Below are positions 53,420-62,539 of a DNA stretch of 64,000 bases, one piece after another. The notes under the pieces were generated by a model. It was not told the origin of the DNA. It searched no databases and saw only the letters and a list, made by a program, of their open reading frames with translations. The position numbers were made by a program, and so were the translations under genes. Source of the stretch: Variovorax sp. JS1663 (GTDB taxonomy: Bacteria > Pseudomonadota > Gammaproteobacteria > Burkholderiales > Burkholderiaceae_C); contig NZ_LYMK01000002.1 in assembly GCF_002157355.1 (NCBI RefSeq), positions 62,001 through 126,000 on the forward strand, given 5' to 3'. Position 1 is the stretch's first letter; the number at the start of each line of letters is the position of its first letter.

Positions 53420-55255
53420 TTACGAGCAGACGTAGGAAGCCGCGAGCCGCGGATCGCCACCGCTCAGCGTGGCCTTGGTCGGATACATGCAGATCGGCCG
53501 CGAGCTGGCCGGCGTACTTCCGCTGGCCGGCGCGGAGATGTCGATGCGCTCGGGCGAATTGCCGTTCTCCACCCACAGCGTCAGCGCCAGGTAGAGCTGG
53601 GCGTTGGTCGGCAGCGGCGGATTGGCATTCGGGTTCGTGGTGCCGTTGCTGAACCCGTGCGCCATGCCCGGCACCAGGAAAAGCCGATAGAAGTTGCGCA
53701 CCACCGCATCGCCGCCCGCCCGGGAGGCCAGGCGTGTGTAGTAGTTCACGGTGCCCTGCGGTGGAATGAGCGTGTCCGCAAGGCCGTGGTAGACCAGCAT
53801 CTTGCCGCCGCGCGCGGCGAAGCCGTCGATGTTCGGGTCATCGGTGTTGATGTTGGCGAAGGCGGCCTGCAGCGCGACGCCCTGGTCGAAGGCGTTGGAG
53901 AGATCCGCGTAGCCGAGCTGCTGCCACCGGTTCGCGCCGTTGCCCGTGGCGTTGATGAAGGTGGGCGTGGCCCAGGTCGGGTCCTGCAGCTCCAGCGCCA
54001 CCATGTCGCTGGCGATGGTGAAGGGCGTGGGGCCGGCCAGTCCCGAGGGATTGGTGCCGCGCGTGAGGCCATACCAGCGCTGGTTGGCCGATGTCGATGG
54101 CGCGGTCGCGAAGCCGTTGTCGGCCGAAGGCGAGGGCACGGAGCCGTTGCTGGTCTGGCCGTACCAGATCTTGTTCATCGCCAGCGCCTGCGCGGCCGTC
54201 ACGCAGCTGCCGGCCGGCCCGGTCCCGCCGCTGCTGGGACACAGCACGCTGGCATCCAACTGCGGGTCGTAGCGGCATTGCGAGGGGTCGGGGATGTAGC
54301 CCAGGTGCTGCCCGTTCACCACGTCGCAGGCATTGATCGCCGCGTTGCCCATCAGCGTGAGCTGGGCCGCGGTGAGCGGCACGCCGCCCAGATCGCGCTG
54401 GTAGACGATCTGCGGGTACAGCTCGGCCGTGATGAACTTGGTCCAGTTGATCGCCGGGGCGCCGGCCAGGATGCCGTCGAAGTCCGCGGGATTCGCCTGC
54501 GCCTCCATGTGACCCTGGCGGCCTCCCGTGGAGAAGCCGTTCCAGTAGGTGCGCGAGGCCGCCTTGCCGTAGAAGCCGGCGGTCAGCGCCTTGGTCTTGA
54601 CGGCCATCTCGTGGATGCCGCGCTGCGCGAAGTCGGTCCACAGCGCCGCGTTGATGGTGCCGTCGGGCTTCATCGCGAAGGCGCCGCCATTGGCGGTGTT
54701 GGCGTGGCCTGTGTCGGTACTGGCAGAGACTGCGCCTTCGACCATGGCGGTGTCCGCCGGTGACCCGGCACTGCCGCCCGCGAGGCCGGCGAGCGCGGTC
54801 AGCGAGGTGTGGACGCCGCCGGCCCAGCCGCCGCCGCCCTTGACGTGGATGCGGCCATTCCACTTGGCTTCGCCGGGCAGCCAGACTTCGATGCCGATAC
54901 CGGGGGAGGTGGAAGGCGCGTCCGCCGGGCCGGCGTTGCCCGGGCCCACCAGCAGTTTGACCACGCAGACGTCGGTGCTGGCCGTGGGCGTGGTGGGCGT
55001 CGCCGTGCCCGCCAGCAACAGCGGATCGCCGGCCTTGAAGGACTTGACCAGCAGCACGCTGGTGTTGGCATCCGGCTTGAAGGCGGTCTTGATGGATTCG
55101 TCGCAGTTCAGCTTCGTCTGGCCGGGCGGCAGGACCACGCCGCCGCCGCCATGGCCGCCGCCGCCGCCGCAGGCCGCGAGGCCGCCGGCCGCCGCGATGC
55201 AGGCCGCCCAGGCCCATGTCCTCATCCATCCGCCGAATCGGCAAATTCCACGCAT
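53420..55255 (-). CDS. Tannase/feruloyl-esterase family lipoprotein
   Basis: This 611-residue secreted hydrolase has a signal peptide with lipobox LAAC, followed by a Gly-rich linker. The catalytic Ser sits in NGFSTGGRQGHME, the acid is in VYHGLADTLIPPQG, and the His is in VPGMAHGFS. The terminal PICMYPTKATLSGGD...ASYVCS supplies the conserved end with its Cys. It should cleave aromatic esters at the cell surface. A second family member lies at 62540 onward, and both end in the same motif pattern. Confidence 0.88.
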   Translation of the reverse strand: MRGICRFGGWMRTWAWAACIAAAGGLAACGGGGGHGGGGVVLPPGQTKLNCDESIKTAFKPDANTSVLLVKSFKAGDPLLLAGTATPTTPTASTDVCVVKLLVGPGNAGPADAPSTSPGIGIEVWLPGEAKWNGRIHVKGGGGWAGGVHTSLTALAGLAGGSAGSPADTAMVEGAVSASTDTGHANTANGGAFAMKPDGTINAALWTDFAQRGIHEMAVKTKALTAGFYGKAASRTYWNGFSTGGRQGHMEAQANPADFDGILAGAPAINWTKFITAELYPQIVYQRDLGGVPLTAAQLTLMGNAAINACDVVNGQHLGYIPDPSQCRYDPQLDASVLCPSSGGTGPAGSCVTAAQALAMNKIWYGQTSNGSVPSPSADNGFATAPSTSANQRWYGLTRGTNPSGLAGPTPFTIASDMVALELQDPTWATPTFINATGNGANRWQQLGYADLSNAFDQGVALQAAFANINTDDPNIDGFAARGGKMLVYHGLADTLIPPQGTVNYYTRLASRAGGDAVVRNFYRLFLVPGMAHGFSNGTTNPNANPPLPTNAQLYLALTLWVENGNSPERIDISAPASGSTPASSRPICMYPTKATLSGGDPRLAASYVCS

Positions 55256-55388
55256 GATGTCCCCCGTTTCACTGGCTACGCATCGCTGCATCGCCAGCGG
55301 GGTCATGCGCCGGGAGAAGGGACCGGGGCGTAGGACGATGCCGCAGGGCGGATGCGGCGGTCGCCTACCGGGGCGAACCGCGCCACCA

Positions 55389-56573
55389 TCACTTGCCCTT
55401 CGCCGGCTTCAGACCCAGCCGGTCATAGCCGCTCAGCTCCAGGAACCCCTGTCCCTCCTGGCTGCCCGTCACCTTCACGGGCCCTTCCCAGTAGACGTTC
55501 GCGGTCGTTCCGGCCGAATCGAATTCGCTGTCGGGCAGAAAGGGCTTGACGCTCAGGGTGCCCGAGGGCAGCTTGATGCTCCACTCGACGACGTAGGTGA
55601 TGTTCGTCTTCGGGCTGGTCCACCTGTTGCCTGGAATCAGCTCGGCCTCGCCCTGCCGGAGCGGCACGGCGCCCCTCGCGTCCGAGATCGTGCCTGCGGT
55701 GACGACGCTGCGTCCGTCCTTGTCGAAGAGCTCGTACAGCATCAGGTCGGAGCCGTCCTTCAGGTGCAGGGCGAACCAGTTCCAGCCCAGCGACAGGACG
55801 TCGAACTCGCCCCACTGCTGGTCGAACCACACCTCGCCGCGCACCTGCTGCGTCTTGCCGCCGACGACGACGTCGCCGCGCGCCGGCAGGCGGGGGCGCG
55901 AGTAGTAGTAGCTGATGCCGCTGCTGCCGAAGTCGAGCAGGCCCGGCGTCTCCGAGCCCGGCGCGCGGTGGGCGACGACCGGGCCGCTGTTGTCCAGCGT
56001 CAGCGTGATGGCGGCCTCGGCAAAGGCGGCGCGCAGCGCATGCCCTGAGTCGGAGGCGCTGGCCTGCCATCCCTCCTGCTTGAAGTCGAAGCCGTTGGGG
56101 ATGTTCGCCAGGGGGCTGCCGCCGGTGCGGCTCTGGCTGACGTAGCGCTTGCCGGTCTGGAGGTCGGTCAGCGCCGCATGCATGACGGTGTGCTTGATCA
56201 GTCCGTTGGCGACGAACACGACCATGTGGAAGGCATAGCGCTGGCCCGCCGCCGCATCGAGGATGCCGCTGTAGTACCACCACTCCATCGCCGAGCCATG
56301 GGGCGCCTGGTCGGCCGGCAGCTTGAGGGGCGGGAGGGCGGCCGTGCGCTCCACGGGCTTGCGGCTGGCCTCGACCGGTGCGGTGGCGACGGCGACGGGC
56401 GGTTCCTCCACGGAGGCCAGGAAATAGAACAGGGCCCCGCCGACGATGACCAGGGCGGCGAGGAAGACCGCCAGCCCCTTCCAGCGCGCCCGCGCGCGAG
56501 CCTGGGGGGAGCGGTACGTCCTCGAGGAGGAACGCCTGCGGCGGCGCTTTCGAGGCCGGTCGTCGACATTCAT
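55389..56573 (-). CDS. AttH/CrtC-like secreted lipocalin-type protein
   Basis: This 394-residue protein has a very basic N-terminus (residues 6-35 mostly Arg/Lys), one membrane anchor (GLAVFLAALVIVGGALFYFL) and a periplasmic domain. MEWWYYSGIL, SYYYSRPRL, VWFDQQWGEFD and GWNWFALHLKDGSDLMLYEL match the AttH/hydroxyneurosporene-synthase (CrtC) fold, a double lipocalin barrel. It probably binds or modifies a hydrophobic molecule. No carotenoid genes are nearby. It lies between the DyP and tannase-family genes on the same strand. The 159-bp gap to the DyP stop shows nothing clear. Confidence 0.82.
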   Translation of the reverse strand: MNVDDRPRKRRRRRSSSRTYRSPQARARARWKGLAVFLAALVIVGGALFYFLASVEEPPVAVATAPVEASRKPVERTAALPPLKLPADQAPHGSAMEWWYYSGILDAAAGQRYAFHMVVFVANGLIKHTVMHAALTDLQTGKRYVSQSRTGGSPLANIPNGFDFKQEGWQASASDSGHALRAAFAEAAITLTLDNSGPVVAHRAPGSETPGLLDFGSSGISYYYSRPRLPARGDVVVGGKTQQVRGEVWFDQQWGEFDVLSLGWNWFALHLKDGSDLMLYELFDKDGRSVVTAGTISDARGAVPLRQGEAELIPGNRWTSPKTNITYVVEWSIKLPSGTLSVKPFLPDSEFDSAGTTANVYWEGPVKVTGSQEGQGFLELSGYDRLGLKPAKGK

Positions 56574-56732
56574 GGAGCGCAGTCCTTTCCTGGGCCGGCA
56601 GCATGGCATCCGGCGGTTTCAGATCCGTGGCCGCGTCGCGGCCATGGGGTCGTTCAACCAGGAATGGTAATCACCGCCCGCGCAGGCTCCGCGGCGAGGA
56701 ACGGGACGAAAGGGCGGATCGCGCCCAGGGGC

Positions 56733-58526
56733 TCAGGCCCCGAGCACCCCCGCAACGGCCTCGATGGGCGGCGAGAAGAAATACCCCCCGCCGGTCGCGA
56801 CCACCCACTCGTCGCGCATCCGCACCCGCCGGCTGCCGCCGGACGGAAGGGGTACGTCGATGAAGCGATCGCGGGCACCGCGCGCGTCGCGCTGACCTAT
56901 CACGGGATCGTGTCCACCGAAGTTCGGCTGCACCGGATTGTTGACCCAGCGACGCGTGATGAACTCGAACTGCTGCTCGATCGTCGCGCCATAAGAGATG
57001 AACATCAGGCCCCGTTCGGCTTCGAGCAGCTTGGGCGGCGGCCGCTTGACGCCCGCGATCGCCGGGCCGAACGGAATGCCCCGCCGCAGCAGGAAACGCA
57101 TCATCGTGTCGGCCGGCTTGCCCAGGTCCGTGGCCACGTCGCGGGGATTGCTCTTGCGGATGTGCGCGAAATGCGGGCACACGAGTCCGAGCATGTCCGG
57201 CCCCGCCTGCGCGAAGCCGTCGCCGCCATAGCCCGGTATCGGTCGCAGCGGGATCGGCCGGGTCGGGTCGTTGAAGATGAAGTGGTTGTTGGCCCATTCG
57301 TCGCCGGCGAGCGCGGCGTTGTCGGCGGCGGGCGTGCGCATCAGCGGTGCGCCGCTGGGCCATCGGCCGACGAGCTGCGAGGCAAACTGCATCGGAGGCA
57401 GTCCCAGTGCGCCGCTCGCCGCGCCCACGAATCGCCAGAACGCCGGCACGTCCTGCCGCAGGCGCCTGCTCACGAGGTAGGAGCCCAGCGCCGCCCAGCG
57501 CGGGAAATTCGTTGCGCCCGGCGCCTGCGCCGTCAGGCTCTCGGTCGCCTGGCGCGGCTCGCCCAGGAGGAACTCCCCCGGCCAGACCAGCATCTGGCCA
57601 GGTCGCGCCATGAAGGCGGCTCGGGGATCGGCGGGATCGACATAGCGCGGCGTGATGTAGTCGCCGGGCGCCGTGGAGACCTTGCCGCGCACCCCCGGCT
57701 GCGAGACCCCGTCCTTGAAGCCGAAATGCTCGTGCCCCCGAAGGCGGCCGGGAAGCGTCTCGCCGCGCTGCTCGAAGATCAGCTTGAGGGTGTCGCGCGC
57801 CGCCTCGGCCTTGATCGCGTCCACCATGGTCTGGAGGTCGGGCGGATCGTCTGCCGCGACGATCACCAGCACGTCGGCCTCGTTGCGCGGGCCACCCACC
57901 TTCCAGTGCTTGACGTGGCCGGGGTGGCGTGGCTGGGTCGGGTCGCCGAGGAAGGTCGAGCGCGCCGCAAGCCCCTGGCGAAAGCTCTGGTCGCCGAAGG
58001 CCGCCGCGTCGTTCTTGCCGACCAGCTGCGCGATCGCGTCGCACGAGAAGGCGATGTTGACCCACGTGCTGCACATCGGCGGCTCTGACACGCCGAGCCG
58101 GCGCCGCATGGCGCGGAATGCGCGCACGAAGGCGAGCACGTCATCCATGGACGAGATCAGCGGCGAGATCCATCGCAGGAACTGCTTCGACTCGCGGATC
58201 TTGCCGAGACGAAAGAACAGGTAGTGCTGGTGGTCCTTGTTGAACCCGGGAATGACGTTCCCTTGAATGCTGCCGCGCTGCCGGGGCCCGTACACGGGTT
58301 CGGGCTCGCCCGGGGCATCGGTCTCGAAGACGCCTCCCAGGCTGGGCAGCACGATGCCCTTGGGCAGGATGAGCTGGGTGTCGGCCAGCGCCTCCAGCAG
58401 CTTGGGTGCAGCCGCCTCGCCCAGCTTGACGTCCGGCAGCAGGGGCTCGGGCTGGAGCACGGCCTCGGGCGGGGTGACCGATCCGGCCGGCTGGCCGGGT
58501 TGCTTGGCTTGCCTGGAAGTTTTCAT
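56733..58526 (-). CDS. DyP-type peroxidase, long class
   Basis: This 597-residue heme peroxidase has the family GxxDG motif as GFKDG (269-273). The proximal His is probably His455 in AHIRKSNPRD, and RRGIPFG (481-487) is also conserved. It lacks a signal peptide and any recognisable encapsulin-targeting tail. Its size matches the long (class C/D) DyPs, which oxidise dyes and lignin-like phenols with peroxide. The ATG overlaps the stop of the upstream unknown gene, so the two proteins should be made together. Confidence 0.92.
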   Translation of the reverse strand: MKTSRQAKQPGQPAGSVTPPEAVLQPEPLLPDVKLGEAAAPKLLEALADTQLILPKGIVLPSLGGVFETDAPGEPEPVYGPRQRGSIQGNVIPGFNKDHQHYLFFRLGKIRESKQFLRWISPLISSMDDVLAFVRAFRAMRRRLGVSEPPMCSTWVNIAFSCDAIAQLVGKNDAAAFGDQSFRQGLAARSTFLGDPTQPRHPGHVKHWKVGGPRNEADVLVIVAADDPPDLQTMVDAIKAEAARDTLKLIFEQRGETLPGRLRGHEHFGFKDGVSQPGVRGKVSTAPGDYITPRYVDPADPRAAFMARPGQMLVWPGEFLLGEPRQATESLTAQAPGATNFPRWAALGSYLVSRRLRQDVPAFWRFVGAASGALGLPPMQFASQLVGRWPSGAPLMRTPAADNAALAGDEWANNHFIFNDPTRPIPLRPIPGYGGDGFAQAGPDMLGLVCPHFAHIRKSNPRDVATDLGKPADTMMRFLLRRGIPFGPAIAGVKRPPPKLLEAERGLMFISYGATIEQQFEFITRRWVNNPVQPNFGGHDPVIGQRDARGARDRFIDVPLPSGGSRRVRMRDEWVVATGGGYFFSPPIEAVAGVLGA

Positions 58527-59470
58527 CGGACTCTCCCGCCGGCGATGCCCGCCACCATCACGGTCACATGCTCAGCGAGCTGGCCGCCGAACTCGATCGG
58601 CCGCCCGCCGATGCGGATGTCGCCGACGACGAAGCCTTCGCCCGCCGGCACCTCGTACTCCAGCCGCAGCACCATGCCCGGGCTGCCGCGGACGATGCGC
58701 CAGTAGTCGCCCACCGGGCTGCCGTCGGGCCGGGTCCAGCCGGTGTCGTCCCAGTGGGCGATGTACAGGCCGATCGGTTCGCGCAGCGTGATCGACAGGC
58801 CGCGCCGCGCGAGCGCGGAGATGTCCATCGCGACCCGCGGATCGACCGAGGTGCGCGGGCCGGGGTTGTGCTCGAAGTTGTCGCGGGCCCCGAGGCTGTT
58901 GACGCTGCCTTGCGACAGGCCGAGCGCGGCGCTGAGCGTGTTGATCGTCTGGATGAGGTGGACGATGCCGTCGGCGTGATTCCAGTGATTGCGCCGGTTG
59001 TAGCCGCCGCCGGGGCTGGCCAGGTCCGCCTGAACGACGGCCGGGCTGACGAGCGCACGGTAGATGGCGACGACCCGCGCCGGATCCACGGCCCAGAGAC
59101 GCTCGAAGTACTCGGGCGTCTCGGTCACGAAGCTGACCTTGCGGATCTTGCCGGCGCCGTTCCGCTCCACGTGCCACTCGCAATACTCCTCCTGGACATC
59201 GCGGTTGTCGCCGAGCGTGAAGGCGGTGTGGCGGTCGTCGCGGTGGCTGGCGACCAGCAGTGCACGCGGGAACGCCATCCAGGTGACGACGTGCTGGGCC
59301 GCGACCGCCACGTTGGTTTCGCTGGCGTCGTAGAACTCGCCGCTCGGGCTTCCCGGCGTGCTGGCGCTGAGGCTGCCGGCGATGTACGCATGCCAGTTGT
59401 CGTAGAACGGAGAGCCGGCAGGCAAGTCCCGCAGCGATGCCGGCGTGTCGAAGCGTGTCACGAGTGCCAT
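58523..59470 (-). CDS. Unrecognised protein translationally coupled to the DyP peroxidase
   Basis: This 315-residue soluble protein has no signal peptide. Conserved-looking segments include YNRRNHWNHADGIVHLIQ (rich in His/Asn/Asp) and DNFEHNPGPRTSVDPRVAMD. The C-terminal third (LREPIGLYIAHWDDTGW, PVGDYWRIVRGSPGMVLRLEYEVP) is beta-rich. I do not recognise the family. Overlap with the DyP start suggests a partner, chaperone or substrate-preparing enzyme. ATG 59470 is preceded by no strong ribosome site. A large hairpin lies just upstream. Confidence 0.7.
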   Translation of the reverse strand: MALVTRFDTPASLRDLPAGSPFYDNWHAYIAGSLSASTPGSPSGEFYDASETNVAVAAQHVVTWMAFPRALLVASHRDDRHTAFTLGDNRDVQEEYCEWHVERNGAGKIRKVSFVTETPEYFERLWAVDPARVVAIYRALVSPAVVQADLASPGGGYNRRNHWNHADGIVHLIQTINTLSAALGLSQGSVNSLGARDNFEHNPGPRTSVDPRVAMDISALARRGLSITLREPIGLYIAHWDDTGWTRPDGSPVGDYWRIVRGSPGMVLRLEYEVPAGEGFVVGDIRIGGRPIEFGGQLAEHVTVMVAGIAGGRVR

Positions 59471-59492
59471 GCTGGCTCCCGGTGCCTGAGGA

Positions 59493-59538
59493 CCATCGAG
59501 GATGCAACCGGGCCGTGCCGGGCGCATCCTCTCGATGG
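59493..59538 (-). promoter_or_regulatory. Large intercistronic hairpin before the DyP-partner gene
   Basis: CCATCGAGGATGC (59493-59505) pairs with GCATCC-TC-TCGATGG (59524-59538), with a two-base bulge. The 18-base loop can itself pair CCGG with CCGG. It lies between the DUF6130 stop (59555) and the partner gene start (59470). It could be a processing or stability element that sets different levels for the two genes, or an attenuator; there is no T-run. Confidence 0.5.
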
Positions 59539-59554
59539 AGGACGACGGCCCGCG

Positions 59555-60004
59555 TCAGTGCTTGTGCGGCGCCGCCTTCTGCTCCGGCACCGTCACCTCG
59601 ACCGTCTGGCTGCCGAGGATCTTGTGGGTGGGGTCGGCCAGCTCGACCCGCAGCTTGTGCGGGCCCGGCTTCAGGCCGACCACGATGATGGGATCGCCGC
59701 TCGTGTGGGCCCAGGTGCCGGGGCCGTCGTCGACCGTCACGTGAAGGTGGCCGACACGCGGCGACACCTCCGAGGCCTCCTTGCCGAAGATCGGAATGAT
59801 CCGGAAGTTCTCGGTCCGGTGCTGCAGGATGATGACGCCGCGGGCCAGGGGCTCGGGCAGCGCCGGGTACACCACCAGGCCGGGCGGCGCTTCCGACTCG
59901 ATCGGCAGGATGGCTGCGGGACGGCCGGCCTCCGAGGGCGCCTGCGCCCAGGCCGCGATGGAGAAGATAGCGCCTGCGGCGGCGAGGGTGAGCTGTCTGA
60001 GCAT
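59555..60004 (-). CDS. Exported DUF6130 protein
   Basis: This 149-residue periplasmic protein has a signal peptide cleaved near AWA-QA (20). The mature part is beta-rich, with GHLHVTVDDGPGTWAHTSGDPIIV and GLKPGPHKLRVELADPTHKILG typical of DUF6130. It ends in a His-rich tail (PHKH), which could bind metal. The function is unknown. Copy B of the 83-bp element lies 67 bp upstream of its ATG. Confidence 0.85.
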   Translation of the reverse strand: MLRQLTLAAAGAIFSIAAWAQAPSEAGRPAAILPIESEAPPGLVVYPALPEPLARGVIILQHRTENFRIIPIFGKEASEVSPRVGHLHVTVDDGPGTWAHTSGDPIIVVGLKPGPHKLRVELADPTHKILGSQTVEVTVPEQKAAPHKH

Positions 60005-60071
60005 GGTGTGTCTCCGGTCTGGGTGGCGATCGTTGCGATGCCGGTTGTCGATGCCTGTATTGGAGACCCCA

Positions 60072-60154
60072 CTTGTATCGCCGATGTGTCGAGCGCGGGC
60101 CGATTTGCATGCCCGTGTGTGGACCGGGCCTGCCGGACACAGTGGCATACAAAG
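60072..60154 (-). promoter_or_regulatory. Copy B of the duplicated 83-bp upstream element
   Basis: This block has the same length as 900-982 and aligns to it without a gap. It lies 67 bp before the DUF6130 start and 20 bp past the stop of the OPT transporter gene (60175). The two outer thirds are nearly invariant between copies, including CTTGTATCG, GTCGAGCG, TTTGCAT, CGTGTGT and GTGGCATACAAAG. The conserved order on the minus strand points to a binding site upstream of a weak -10 (CAATAC), as in an activator-dependent promoter. Confidence 0.7.
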
Positions 60155-60174
60155 AAAGCGATCCGACCGGGCTC

Positions 60175-61907
60175 CTAGGCCAGCACCGCCAGCAGGCTGG
60201 CCACCCCGATCCCCACCGCCGCCAGCGCATCGCCGGCGATCAGGCCGCCGCCGAACAGCGAGGCGCTGCTCATGTCCTCCGGCACGTCACGCCGTCGTGG
60301 CGCGCGCGACGCCAGCAGGCTGCCCGCGACACCGCCCGCGCCGAGCCACAGCGCGGTCGGCAGGTTGACGAAGCCGCCGAAGGACAGCGCATAGGGCGAG
60401 GGCAGCACGATCGCGTCGAGCACGAAGTTGCGCGGGCGCAGCCACTTGCGCAGCAGCTCGATCGCCAGGCCGGCGGCGATGCCCGCACCGATGGCGGTGC
60501 GCTGGTGGGGCAGGTCCTCGGTCAGGCTGCGCAGCACGCCCACGAACTTGTAGGTCATGGCGGAGCTCCAGCCGGCCGGCTGCTGGTCCGCCTTCAGCAC
60601 CGTCTGGTCCTGCAGCAGCACCGGGTAGGCGGCCATGAACAGGCGCGCGAACACCACCGCCAGGATCGCGCCCATGACCACGCCCAGCACCTGGTAGCGG
60701 AACTGCATCACCCGCGGCGTGCCGAGGCGCCAGCCGGTGGAGCGGTCCTGCTGCATGTCGCAGGCCACGCCGGTCGCCACCAGCAGCACCGCGCCCGCCA
60801 GGAGGCCGACGCCGGCGTCGCGCAGGCCCAGGGCGGCGAGGATGACGATCGTGACCACGAAGGCCGAGGAGATCGGGTTGGAGTCGCTGATGCCCACCGG
60901 ATGCCGTTGACCAGCGCGAAGAGAAAGACCAGCGCCACCGCCACCACCAGGAAGAAGGCGGGCTGGCCCAGCAGCCAGTGCCCGCAGGCCACGGTGGCCG
61001 CCGCCCAGAAGAGCACCCACAGCACCAGGCGCGCGCTGTTGACGCGGCGCCAGTCCTCGGCGGCAGGCGGCGGCGCATCGTCTGCCGGCTGCCGCCGCTG
61101 CGCGCGCGGCAGGGCGCGGACGAAGATCAGCGCCAGGTCCACCGCGGCCGCGCCCATGATCGCGCCCAGCGCCAGCAGGAACATGATCTTGCGCGGCGGG
61201 TCGCCGGCCTGCAGCCAGCCGATGGCGACGAAGTGCGGCTGCAGCGCCACGCCGATCAACCCGCCCACCACGGCCGGGATGCCGATGCGCGCGCCGACCA
61301 CGAGCCCCGCGCCGAAGGTGGAGGCCGAGAACTCGAGCGTGCCCAGCAGCGGCAGCCGGCTCGACGCCAGTCCCGCCACCAGGCCTGCCGAGATGCCGCC
61401 GCCCAGTTGCCGCACCGAGCGGCGTAGCAGCTCGGCATCGGTCAGCGCCCGCAGGATGTTGGCCACCGCCAGGCCCGAAGGAAAGGGCAGGCGCATGCGG
61501 TCCACCAGCACCGGCGTGCAGAGCATGCCGACGCCGACGCCGAACATGCCGATGCAGGCCAGGTACAGCACCATCTGCCAGGCCGGCGGCGGCGGCAGCC
61601 CCATCCAGGCCATGGCCTGCAGCAGCACGCCCAGCCCGCTCATGCTGGCGACGGAGGCCGCGGCCGTCTGGATGTAGTTGGCGCCATGCCGCCCCGCCGC
61701 GCCGTAGCCCGCGGTGACGGCGGAGCCCAGCAGCCCCGCGAACACCTGGCCGCCGACGAAGAAGCCCAGCGAGAAGTTCATGTAGGCCGCGGTGACGCCG
61801 GCCAGCGGTCCCAGCACCAGCATGCCGGCCGCCGCCAGGAGCAGGTGGTAGCGCCAGCTGCCCTCGGCGGGCAGCCAGCGGCGGCGGGAGCCTGGGTGTG
61901 GGTCCAT
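60175..61907 (-). pseudogene. OPT-family oligopeptide transporter with a one-base frameshift
   Basis: Two overlapping frames together encode one ~577-residue polytopic protein of the OPT (oligopeptide/siderophore) transporter family. The N-terminal part runs from ATG 61907 through MNFSLGFFVGGQVF and GVALQPHFVAIGWLQAGDPP to VFLFALVNGI. The reading frame then shifts near 60900, and the second part continues with VGISDSNPISSAFVV through GVLRSLTEDLPHQRTAIG to the stop at 60175. Adding one base near 60899-60901 would restore the NGI-x-VGISD continuity. It is either a young pseudogene or an assembly/sequencing error, since the rest is intact. Confidence 0.8.
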
Positions 61908-61998
61908 GGGGGCCTCTGCTGCCTGTGCGACCCCGCGAGTATGTCCTGCCGTGCCGGTGACGCGGGCTGCGGCGCCGGGCCGGCCCGCCTTCTTCCCG

Positions 61999-62325
61999 CT
62001 ACCAGCGCGGATGTACCGGCGCGAACACCGGCCGGAACAGGAAGCGCCGCGCGATCTCGCCGTAGCCGCGGTAGTAGAAGTGGCCGTTGGCCGCCAGCAC
62101 CGCGGCCCGGTGGCGCCGGAAGTGGAAGGGGATCTCGTACCACGGCATCGTCGGCACCCGGTGGTGCACGTGGTGCAGGTTGTTGTAGAGGTAGAGCAGC
62201 CCGAACACCAGGTTCGACTCCACGATCGCGACCCGCCCGTGCGGCGTGTCGCTCCAGCGGTGCTCGGTGAAGGCGCGCAGGCCGCCCAGCATCATGCTGG
62301 GGTAGATGCCGTTCGCGCCGGCGCG
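61999..62325 (-). pseudogene. C-terminal remnant of a fatty-acid desaturase
   Basis: About 105 codons match the end of membrane fatty-acid desaturases: YPSMMLGGLRAFTEHRW, then YNNLHHVHHRVPTMPWYEIP with the third His box. The other two His boxes and most membrane helices are missing. Homology stops near 62310, where a Bug-receptor remnant begins on the other strand. The start shown is approximate. Without the first two His boxes it cannot bind the di-iron centre. Confidence 0.75.
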
Positions 62326-62521
62326 CACGCCGCAGCGCGCGCTCGACACCATCGCGGCCGACGCGGTCCGCATCGTCCGGCTGCCGGCCGTGCGCACGGA
62401 GCTGGCCGCGCAGGGCATCGAGGCCACCGGCCAGGCCCAGCGCGAGTTCCAGAAGCAGGTGGAGACCGAGTACGCGCGCTACGAGCGCATCGTGAAGGTG
62501 GCGGGCATCAAGGCCGATTGA
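62310..62521 (+). pseudogene. C-terminal remnant of a Bug-family receptor
   Basis: About 70 codons match the end of TctC/Bug proteins: FAPARTPQRALDTIAADAVR, then the final helix YARYERIVKVAGIKAD. The signal peptide and ligand-binding lobes are gone. The remnant starts at the junction with the desaturase remnant on the opposite strand. It has no plausible start, and the missing part would have covered ~255 residues. Confidence 0.75.
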
Positions 62522-62539
62522 TCTGTCCGCAGGCGCCTC

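Noticed and set aside
56733..58526. DyP peroxidase as cargo of the encapsulin
   Set aside because: DyP is cargo of family 1 shells through a C-terminal peptide. This shell is family 2A, the gene is 53 kb away and the DyP C-terminus shows no targeting tail.
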